Shown here: positions 55,720-64,000 of the stretch, in pieces | How positions within the stretch are numbered: position 1 is the stretch's first letter | Layout: the number at the start of each line of letters is the position of its first letter | Source of the DNA: Hyphomicrobium_A sp963782555 | Lineage (GTDB): Bacteria; Pseudomonadota; Alphaproteobacteria; Rhizobiales; Hyphomicrobiaceae | NCBI GenBank assembly: GCA_963782555.1 | Contig: CAWAKB010000005.1 | Coordinates: forward strand, 1,054,001 to 1,118,000 | Length of the DNA stretch: 64,000 bases | Direction: 5' to 3' | Translations under genes and position numbers: made by a program | The notes under the pieces: generated by a model | Told to the model about the DNA's origin: nothing | What the model saw: only the letters and a program-made list of their open reading frames with translations | Database searches by the model: none

Positions 55720-56187
55720 TCAGTGTTGCTCTCGCGCTTGCAGGAAGCGAGCGAACGCCTTTAGCGTTGTCTCTGAAACATGATGCTCGATGCCCTCCGC
55801 GTCGCCTTCGGCGGCTTCGACCGGAACTCCCAAGGCAATCAGCACGTCGACAACGAGTCGATGGCGGGCCCGCACGCGCTTGGCCAGCGCTTCTCCCTTC
55901 TCAGTCAGAAACACCCCGCGATAGGGACGCGCCGTCACCAGTCCTTCTCGTTTCAAGCGAGCAATCGTGTTGATGGCGGTAGGATGCGAGACGCCCAGCC
56001 GGCGGGCGATATCGGTAGGACGCGCCTCACCCATGGTGACCAACAGGTCGGCGATCAGCTCGACGTAGTCTTCGAGCACGGCTGTTGATCGGGCGGAGCG
56101 TGCCTTACCAAAGCGTCGCGCCTGCGTCAGCTCCGTCGGCAGCTCCGGTGCAAGCTCGGCTCGATTTCCCAGCGCTCTGCGCGACAT
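55720..56187 (-). CDS. mntR: Manganese-responsive regulator MntR (DtxR family)
   Basis: 155 residues. Winged helix: EDYVELIADLLVTMGEARPT, DIARRLGVSHPTAINTIARL, and metal/dimer region KRVRARHRLVVDVLIALGVP, DAEGIEHHVSETTLKAFARF with the conserved E..H/HH ligands. It represses manganese uptake when metal is plentiful. It is divergent from mntH with a dyad operator between them at 56349. Confidence 0.9.
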   Translation of the reverse strand: MSRRALGNRAELAPELPTELTQARRFGKARSARSTAVLEDYVELIADLLVTMGEARPTDIARRLGVSHPTAINTIARLKREGLVTARPYRGVFLTEKGEALAKRVRARHRLVVDVLIALGVPVEAAEGDAEGIEHHVSETTLKAFARFLQAREQH

Positions 56188-56348
56188 CGAATCTTCCTGC
56201 TGTGAGCCACCCGACTGAGGTGCAAGGTAATGGTGGTGACCATCGCGAGCAAGGCGTGTACCGCGTTTTGTCGCCCCCTTGCAACAACTGCCGCGGCACT
56301 GCTTCTGACCTGCGCCACCGCTATTGACAGTACCTCCAAGGCCCCTAT

Positions 56349-56364
56349 TGTAGCATAAGCTACA
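56349..56364. promoter_or_regulatory. MntR-type operator upstream of mntH
   Basis: TGTAGC-ATAA-GCTACA, a perfect 6-base dyad with a 4-base spacer, 38 bases before the mntH start. It resembles the enterobacterial MntR box (ATAGC-N4-GCTAT). Confidence 0.7.
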
Positions 56365-56401
56365 TGTTGATCTAAAGGCTAGATACGCGAGAATCTAAAC
56401 G

Positions 56402-57749
<1,348 letters not shown>

Positions 57750-57779
57750 CCAAGTTGGCGTTGGCGGGAAGAGCAATGC

Positions 57780-58055
57780 ATGCCCGAATCCGTTAGCAAA
57801 GAGGGCGCTGACATTCGAAGAAGGCTCAGCAAGCTCGGCATGCGTCCGACGCGCCAGCGCGTCGCGCTCGCAAGCCTGCTGCTCGCTAAGGGGCATGAGC
57901 ATGTGACCGCTGAAATGCTCTACGGGGAAGCCCGCGCCGCCGGGCACTCCGTATCGAGAGCCACCGTGTGCCTGGCGCTGCGCCAATTCGAGCAGGCGGG
58001 CCTGCTGCGCCGCTTTGCCGTTCGCGGGTCGGGGAAGGCTAGGTTTGGCGCGTAG
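57780..58055 (+). CDS. Fur/Irr-family regulator lacking its C-terminal domain
   Basis: 91 residues, about two thirds of a Fur-family protein. The winged helix is complete (RRLSKLGMRPTRQRVALASL, VTAEMLYGEARAAGHSVSRA, TVCLALRQFEQAGLLRRFAV) but the protein ends at SGKARFGA, just where the metal-binding dimerisation domain should start. The TRQR and TVxxxLxxF motifs point to the Irr branch. It follows mntH by 30 bases and is followed 42 bases later by an outer-membrane gene, so the C-terminus was probably lost. A short DNA-binding-only form could still act, but that is speculative. Confidence 0.7.
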   Translation: MPESVSKEGADIRRRLSKLGMRPTRQRVALASLLLAKGHEHVTAEMLYGEARAAGHSVSRATVCLALRQFEQAGLLRRFAVRGSGKARFGA

Positions 58056-58097
58056 CATCCACTTTGTGGCATACGCAGGGTGGGAGGATTTTGGGGC

Positions 58098-58874
58098 ATG
58101 CTCGGGCAATCACGCGTATGGCTGCTGGCTAGTCTCTTCGCATGTTTGGCGACGGCTGCCGCCGCGGACGGTTGTCCGACGAGCAAGGATCCAATTGGTA
58201 CCGACCGGCCCGACTCCACCAACACGAGCGTCGTGGTCCCGACGGGAAGCTTCCAAAGCGAGAATGGCATCGATGTGATCGGGCGCGGCGGCGCCACGAT
58301 CCTTGATGGTACAAACAGCAGATTACGCTTCGGGGTCGCTCGCTGCCTCGAGGTGTTTGTGGACGTTCCCACCTATTTCGCCGTCCTTGGCGGCGAGGCG
58401 AACTCGGGAGCCACCGATGTTGCACCGGCGATCAAATGGCAGATCAGTCCGCTGCCCGGAAAAATCGACCTCTCTGCCGTTGTCGGCGCGGGATTGCCAA
58501 CCGGGACCCCCAGCATCGCCGGCCATGGCGTCGAGCCCTATGTGCAGTTTCCCGCGTCGTGGGAGTTAGGCGACGGCTGGGCAATCAACGGCCAGTTCAC
58601 GGCTTTCTTCTTCCCCTCCGATCCAGTCAAGCTCATCACCGAGCAGACGGTGGAACTCGAAAAGGAGTTGGGAGAGCAGGCTTATGTTTTCGTCGAGTAC
58701 GTCGGCGACTATCCCGAGCATGGCAGCCCCATCCAAATGTTGAACTCGGGGGGTGCCTATCGCCTGACGCGCACCCAACTGATCGATTTCCACATAGCCG
58801 CCGGTCTCAACGCCAATGCGCCCGACTATATCGTCGGCTTAGGCTATTCTTTCCGGCTTGATGGCGTGTTCTGA
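58098..58874 (+). CDS. Outer-membrane beta-barrel protein (transporter-like)
   Basis: 258 residues from the ATG at 58098, signal peptide WLLASLFACLATAAAADG. The mature part begins PIGTDRPDSTNTSVVVPTGS FQ (split to keep the motif readable), typical of the phenol-degradation-meta/transporter OM family, with repeated beta-strand pairs (VGAGLPTGTPSIAGHGVEPY, GWAINGQFTAFFFPSDPV) and an aromatic C-terminal residue (GYSFRLDGVF). It is the last gene of the manganese cassette; a role in metal passage across the outer membrane is possible. Confidence 0.75.
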   Translation: MLGQSRVWLLASLFACLATAAAADGCPTSKDPIGTDRPDSTNTSVVVPTGSFQSENGIDVIGRGGATILDGTNSRLRFGVARCLEVFVDVPTYFAVLGGEANSGATDVAPAIKWQISPLPGKIDLSAVVGAGLPTGTPSIAGHGVEPYVQFPASWELGDGWAINGQFTAFFFPSDPVKLITEQTVELEKELGEQAYVFVEYVGDYPEHGSPIQMLNSGGAYRLTRTQLIDFHIAAGLNANAPDYIVGLGYSFRLDGVF

Positions 58875-58921
58875 TGGCGCTTCTGGGCGCCGGCAGGATG
58901 AGGGCCTGCGCAGCGGGCCTA

Positions 58922-59020
58922 GTCCTGGTCGACGGCGCCATCACGCTCTCGGGCACCGGCAAGGAGCTGCTGGCAAGCCCGGAGGTCCGCGCCGCCTATC
59001 TCGAGGGTGGGCGCCGCTAA
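58922..59020 (+). pseudogene. Remnant copy of the livF 3' end
   Basis: 33 codons (VLVDGAITLSGTGKELLASP onward, ending GGRR-stop) match the last 33 codons of livF at 55571-55669. I count 11 differences in 99 bases, and only two change an amino acid (M to L, N to D). There is no start or upstream domain. It immediately precedes the DUF6867-like gene, the usual neighbour of livF, so it marks the native junction. Confidence 0.85.
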
Positions 59021-59033
59021 GGAGGTCTTGCAC

Positions 59034-59399
59034 ATGCGCTACCTGTTGCACATGGCGCTGGAGAGCGGCGACAAGAGCTTTTATGTCTATTTGCTCATCA
59101 CCGTGACCTTGGGTGGCGCTGCGGCGCGCGTCACCGGATCGGCGATCGCGTCGACCTGGCGCTCGCCCTGGCAGATCCTCGGTGCCACGCTGCTGCTCGC
59201 CTGCGCGGTACGCTTCTTCCATTACGCGCTCTTTGCCGAGCCGCTGCTGTCGCTGCGCCGCTTCCTGCTCGACTACGGCGTGCTCGCCTTGTTTGCGGCA
59301 TCGGGCTATCAGCTCACGCGCGCACGCCAGATGGTGGCGCAGTACCCGTGGGCCTACGAGCCGGCGGGTCTTCTCTCCTGGCGGCGCAAGCGCCGTTAA
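59034..59399 (+). CDS. DUF6867-like membrane protein of the liv operon
   Basis: 121 residues from the ATG at 59034, with AAGGAGG 8 bases upstream. Three likely spans: VYLLITVTLGGAAARVTGSA, WQILGATLLLACAVRFFHYA, FLLDYGVLALFAASGYQLTR; basic C-terminus. I recall this small protein as a regular neighbour between livF and the binding-protein gene in Rhizobiales; its role in transport is not known. Confidence 0.7.
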   Translation: MRYLLHMALESGDKSFYVYLLITVTLGGAAARVTGSAIASTWRSPWQILGATLLLACAVRFFHYALFAEPLLSLRRFLLDYGVLALFAASGYQLTRARQMVAQYPWAYEPAGLLSWRRKRR

Positions 59400-59518
59400 C
59401 GCCGGCCCGCGTGGGGGATGACTTTTTGAGCGTTTCAGACGAACATGCGCGCAGAAGCGCCCTCTTGCGCCCTGCGGCCGGCGCAGTCCTTCAGCCCTTG
59501 ATCACGAGGTACCCCTGC

Positions 59519-60640
59519 ATGAAACGAGCTGCATTGACGGCGGTCGCGATCGCATTGAGCTTGGTGCTTGCAAGCTGCGACAGCGGGCCGGCGAAGCTCA
59601 AGATCGGCGTTGCGGGGCCGATGACGGGGCCGGACGCCGCCTTCGGTGCTCAGCTCAAGAACGGCGCCGATCAGGCCGTCGCCGATATCAACGCGGCAGG
59701 CGGCATCATGGGCCAGCAGGTCGAGCTGCTCGTCGGCGACGACGCCGGCGACCCGCGCCAGGGCGTCTCGGTCGCCAACAACTTCCTCGGCGAAGGCGTG
59801 CATTTCGTCGACGGCCACTTTAACTCCGGCGTCTCCATGCCCGCCTCCGAGGTCTACGTGGAGAACGGCATGCTCATGATCACGCCGGCCTCCACCAATC
59901 CCGCCATCACCGACCGCGGCCTGTGGAACGTGTTCCGCACCTGCGGGCGCGACGACCAGCAGGGCAGCGTGGCCGGCGCCTACATTGCCGAGCACCTGAA
60001 GGGCAAGAAGGTCGCCATCGCCCACGACAAGACCACCTACGGCAAGGGCCTCGCCGACGAGACCAAGAAGGCGATGAATGCGCTGGGCGTGCAGGAGGTC
60101 CTCTATGAAGGCGTGAGCGCCAATGAGAAGGACTTCTCCGCGCTCGTCTCCAAGGTCAAGAACGTCGGCGCCGAGGTGTTCTACTGGGGCGGCGTGCACA
60201 CCGCGGGCGGCCTCATCCTGCGCCAGATGCGCGACCAGGGCGTCCAGGCCGTGTTCATGTCGGGCGACGGGATTGCCTCAGACGAGTTCGCCGCCATCGC
60301 CGGCCCCGGCGCCGAAGGAACGCTCATGACCTTCGGACCCGATCCGCAAAAGCGGCCCGAGGCCAAGGCGATCATCGCCGAGTTCGAGGCGCGCGGGTTC
60401 AAGCCGGAGGCCTACACGCTCTACAGCTACGCCACCATTCAGATCATGAAGCAGGCGATCGAGGCGACAAAGTCGCTCGATCCCAAGTCGGTCGCCGCCT
60501 ACATGCGCTCGGGCGTCACCTTCAAGACCGTGATCGGCGACATCGCCTTCAACGAGAAGGGCGACATCAAGCAGATCGGCTACGTCATATACACGTGGAA
60601 GAAGCAGCCCGACGGCCGCATCACCTACGTGCAGAACTGA
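59519..60640 (+). CDS. Branched-chain amino acid-type ABC transporter substrate-binding protein
   Basis: 373 residues. Lipoprotein signal with lipobox (LSLVLASCDSG). Type I periplasmic fold: LKIGVAGPMTGPDAAFGAQL, LVGDDAGDPRQGVSVANNFL, HFNSGVSMPASEVYVENGML, TPASTNPAITDRGLWNVFRT. It is most likely the binding protein for LivHMGF. The lipid anchor is unusual for a Gram-negative member, where these proteins are often soluble. Confidence 0.93.
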   Translation: MKRAALTAVAIALSLVLASCDSGPAKLKIGVAGPMTGPDAAFGAQLKNGADQAVADINAAGGIMGQQVELLVGDDAGDPRQGVSVANNFLGEGVHFVDGHFNSGVSMPASEVYVENGMLMITPASTNPAITDRGLWNVFRTCGRDDQQGSVAGAYIAEHLKGKKVAIAHDKTTYGKGLADETKKAMNALGVQEVLYEGVSANEKDFSALVSKVKNVGAEVFYWGGVHTAGGLILRQMRDQGVQAVFMSGDGIASDEFAAIAGPGAEGTLMTFGPDPQKRPEAKAIIAEFEARGFKPEAYTLYSYATIQIMKQAIEATKSLDPKSVAAYMRSGVTFKTVIGDIAFNEKGDIKQIGYVIYTWKKQPDGRITYVQN

Positions 60641-60650
60641 TCCCCGGCGC

Positions 60651-61748
60651 ATGGTCCGCTCAATTGCAATACTCCTGGCCGTGGTGCTCGCCGGCACGCT
60701 CACGCGCGCCGCGATGGCCGATGTGCTGGTCGGCGTGGCGGGACCGACGCAGGGCCCGCGCGCCACCACCGGCGCCGCCATCGCGCGCGGGGTCAAGGAC
60801 GCCGCAGATCGCATCAACGCCGACGGCGGCGTGCGGGGCGCGCCCGTCAAGATTGTGGACGTCGACGACGGCTGCGCGACAACCCAAGCGGAGGAAGCAG
60901 CGCGCGCGCTCGTGGCGCGCGGCGTTGTCCTCGTCATAGGGCACCCATGCGCCAGCGCGGCCATCGCGGCAGCGCCGATCTATGCGGCAGCCGGCGTCGT
61001 CTTCATGGCGCCGTCGACGCGCCATCCTGCTCTGACCGATAAGCGTGCAGGTCCTGCAGTCTTTCGGCTGGCGGGCCGCGATGACCGGCAGGGCACCAGC
61101 GCCGGCGACTACCTGGCGCGCACCTTTGCGGGAAAGCCGCTCGCCATCGTCACCGACGGCAGCCGTTTCGCCGACGACCTCGCCCGCGACGCGCGCGCAG
61201 CCCTCAAGCAAGCCGCGCAAACCGACGTCCTCGCGGCGACCATAACGGGCGGACAAAAGGACTATTCGGCGCTCATCGCCAAGCTCGCCGCCGCCCATAC
61301 GCAGGCGCTGTTCTTCGCCGCCTTTCCCATCGAGGGCGGCTTGCTCTTGGAGCAGATGAGCGAAGCAAGCCTCGACACGGTGTTTCTCGGCAACGATGCG
61401 GTGGCGAACACGCAGCTGGCGGAGACGGCGGGTGCCAAGGCCGTCGGGGCGCGCGCGCTCCGTCCGCACGACGCAGCACTCGACGTGTCAGAGGCGGCGC
61501 GGCGACAGCGCTTCGGCTTGCAGATGCTGAGCGGGCCCCTCGTCTCGGCTTATGCGGCGCTGGAGGCCTGGAGCGCTGCGGCGGCCAAGGCAGGCTCGCT
61601 CGACGCGCCGGCCGTCAGCGCGGCCCTGCAGCAGGGGACCTTCGAGACGGTCCTGGGGCCCGTGTCCTTCGACGAGAAAGGGGACGCCCGCGTCCCCTCT
61701 TACGACGTGCTGCAGTGGAAGGACGGGGCTTGGCGCCCGTTGGAGTAA
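60651..61748 (+). CDS. Second ABC transporter substrate-binding protein (LivJ-like)
   Basis: 365 residues, 10 bases after the first binding-protein gene. Signal peptide (AILLAVVLAGTLTRAAMADV), mature start LVGVAGPTQGPRATTGAAIA. Family segments are PVKIVDVDDGCATTQAEEAA, GHPCASAAIAAAPIYAAAGV, APSTRHPALTDKRAGPAVFR. It is shorter and more divergent than its neighbour. A second, non-lipidated binding protein would widen substrate range; the pairing with LivHMGF is inferred from position. Confidence 0.85.
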   Translation: MVRSIAILLAVVLAGTLTRAAMADVLVGVAGPTQGPRATTGAAIARGVKDAADRINADGGVRGAPVKIVDVDDGCATTQAEEAARALVARGVVLVIGHPCASAAIAAAPIYAAAGVVFMAPSTRHPALTDKRAGPAVFRLAGRDDRQGTSAGDYLARTFAGKPLAIVTDGSRFADDLARDARAALKQAAQTDVLAATITGGQKDYSALIAKLAAAHTQALFFAAFPIEGGLLLEQMSEASLDTVFLGNDAVANTQLAETAGAKAVGARALRPHDAALDVSEAARRQRFGLQMLSGPLVSAYAALEAWSAAAAKAGSLDAPAVSAALQQGTFETVLGPVSFDEKGDARVPSYDVLQWKDGAWRPLE

Positions 61749-61826
61749 CCCCAAACAAAAAAGGCAACCGACGCGTGCGCGACGGCTGCCACCGAGTTTG
61801 CTGCCGACGGGCAGCCTGCGAAATCC

Positions 61827-62030
61827 TCAGTCGCGCCCTTGCGAGGCGGCCATGCACTCGGCCATGAGCCGCTTCTCGATCAGCGCCAGATCCTCCGGTA
61901 CGGTCATTCCAGCCTGCCGGTAGCCGCGAATCTTCGCCTGCACCTTGGCATAGCATTCTCGGGGGTCGTCGATCTGCTCCAGCTCGATGTTGAGCTCGGC
62001 AATCTCACTTTGCATCTGGTTCGGCATCAC
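61827..62030 (-). CDS. Small conserved-looking hypothetical protein
   Basis: 67 residues. Helical and soluble: EIAELNIELEQIDDPRECYA, KVQAKIRGYRQAGMTVPEDL, ALIEKRLMAECMAASQGRD. The even charge pattern and a clean C-terminus suggest a real gene; a similar short protein is common in Rhizobiales, to my recollection. Two adjacent ATGs (62030 and 62027) could serve as start. No functional hint. Confidence 0.6.
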   Translation of the reverse strand: MMPNQMQSEIAELNIELEQIDDPRECYAKVQAKIRGYRQAGMTVPEDLALIEKRLMAECMAASQGRD

Positions 62031-62467
62031 TAGCCTCTGCCCTCTCGTTTCCCTGGTTACCTTGGCTTCTTTCCGTCAGCCGGCCCGGTTTTCCCGTGTC
62101 ACGATCCTTGATGGTAGTAGAGTCCATTAGCGCCACTTAAGTAAATTTCTGTTTCAATAGTCGGTCATTCAAGAGTAACGCCTCGTTTCCACGGGTCACG
62201 TGACAATGTGTCCACAGTCGTCGGCAAACCGGCGGCGCGCCATGAGCCAATCCATTGTGGCGCGATTTAGGCCGACTTGCGGATCTATTGCTGCGGCGCA
62301 GTGCAGCCTCGTGTGCGTTGCAACAAGGACACGCGATTTCTTGCATGGCAACAGACGCTTGCATGAGTTGCACTAACAGGCGGCACAGCGGTCTTGGCGG
62401 CATCGCTGCACGACAATTGATGGGCGGGGGTCCCTCTGCTACCGCTCAGTCTCACTGGTGACGAGGC
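62031..62467. other. Intergenic region upstream of the palindrome pair and purB
   Basis: About 440 bases. AT content rises around 62130-62170. Open frames on both strands lack support. It should contain the purB promoter if transcription starts before the palindromes. Confidence 0.4.
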
Positions 62468-62543
62468 CTCGTGTGATGATCGAGAAATTCGCCGCTGCTC
62501 GCGGCAGGGTGGAGAGCGAATTTCTCGATCTGAATCACACGAG
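62468..62543. repeat. Palindromic element B, copy 2
   Basis: Left arm begins CTCGTGTGATGATCGAGAAA; right arm (62516-62543) reads GCGAATTTCTCGATCTGAAT then CACACGAG; loop 23 bases. Inverted relative to the copy at 6973-7049; the same asymmetry (one arm three bases shorter) is preserved. Confidence 0.85.
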
Positions 62544-62556
62544 CAACTCACTGATA

Positions 62557-62634
62557 CTAGTGTCCCTTTTGATTTCGAAGTTCGCTCGGGGACCTAGCAT
62601 CGAGGGCAGGCGAACTTCGGAATCGGGACACTAG
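62557..62634. repeat. Palindromic element A, copy 2
   Basis: Left arm 62557-62585 (CTAGTGTCCCTTTTGATTTC onward), right arm 62610-62634 (GCGAACTTCGGAATCGGGAC, then ACTAG), loop 24 bases. The right arm ends in CTAG directly before the purB ATG and contains the only Shine-Dalgarno-like GGGA. Inverted relative to the copy at 6883-6955. Confidence 0.85.
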
Positions 62635-63941
<1,307 letters not shown>

Positions 63942-63945
<4 letters not shown>

Positions 63946-64000
63946 GAACCGTCGGCACGCTTCTGTTCCCCGGCTTCGAACTGCTCGACGTGTTCGGCCC
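63942..64000 (+). CDS. DJ-1/PfpI-family protein, 5' end only
   Basis: Starts at ATG 63942, overlapping the purB stop (ATGA), and runs off the right edge. The visible residues, MRTVGTLLFPGFELLDVFGP, match the first strand and helix of DJ-1/PfpI or AraC-type N-terminal domains (FPGFELLDVFGP). Which of the two cannot be told from this piece. Confidence 0.65.

Noticed and set aside
62137..62461. Short frames on both strands upstream of purB
   Set aside because: No ribosome sites, low-complexity cysteine/arginine-rich translations and no recognisable family.

Overview
The window looks like chromosomal DNA of a GC-rich alphaproteobacterium of the Hyphomicrobiales type, probably a facultative methylotroph. 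The reasons are tightly overlapping (ATGA/GTGA) gene ends, a complete N-methylglutamate (NMG) methylamine pathway, Rhizobiales-style liv and mnt loci, and OprB-type porins. Species cannot be fixed from the sequence alone.

Layout. (1) 1-1.4 kb: a partial lipoprotein gene preceded by an unusual VOC/membrane/coiled-coil fusion gene. (2) 1.7-12.2 kb, all on the minus strand: XRE-cupin regulator, mgsABC (NMG synthase), gmaS (gamma-glutamylmethylamide synthetase), mgdABCD (NMG dehydrogenase, easily mislabelled sarcosine oxidase). Methylamine is captured on glutamate by GmaS/Mgs and oxidised by Mgd. A pair of long palindromes splits the cluster between gmaS and mgdA. (3) 12.2-35.6 kb: a mosaic, decaying genomic island. 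It is bounded and punctuated by 3' pieces of tRNA-Arg(TCT) and tRNA-Pro(TGG) and by an intact tRNA-Lys(CTT) next to a tyrosine-integrase stub. It carries IS110 and IS1182 elements, HK97-capsid and primase debris, a type III polyketide synthase, a LysR/metallo-hydrolase pair, a PiT-type transporter, and a molybdoenzyme-ferredoxin-reductase-MobB module with a divergent MocR regulator. Several of these genes hold single in-frame stops or one-base frameshifts. (4) 36-51 kb: core genes, mostly minus strand: PilZ, an MreB-like gene, leuA, PhzF, Nudix, two paralogous six-cysteine secreted peptides, ilvC, ilvN, an unknown exported protein, ilvB, miaA, a gamma-glutamylcyclotransferase, and two tandem OprB porins (one frameshifted). 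(5) 51.4-61.8 kb, mostly plus strand: CDGSH protein, livHMGF, DUF6867-like protein and two substrate-binding proteins. This liv operon is split by a manganese cassette (mntR, mntH, truncated Fur/Irr-type gene, outer-membrane protein) and a duplicated livF tail marks the scar. (6) 61.8-64 kb: a small conserved gene, the second copy of the paired palindromes, purB, and the start of a DJ-1/PfpI gene.

The most notable unexplained structure is the two-palindrome composite element. It occurs twice, in opposite orientation, about 55 kb apart; each copy abuts a gene end (gmaS stop, purB start), with conserved arms and loop length but different loop sequence. No rRNA genes and no CRISPR array were seen.
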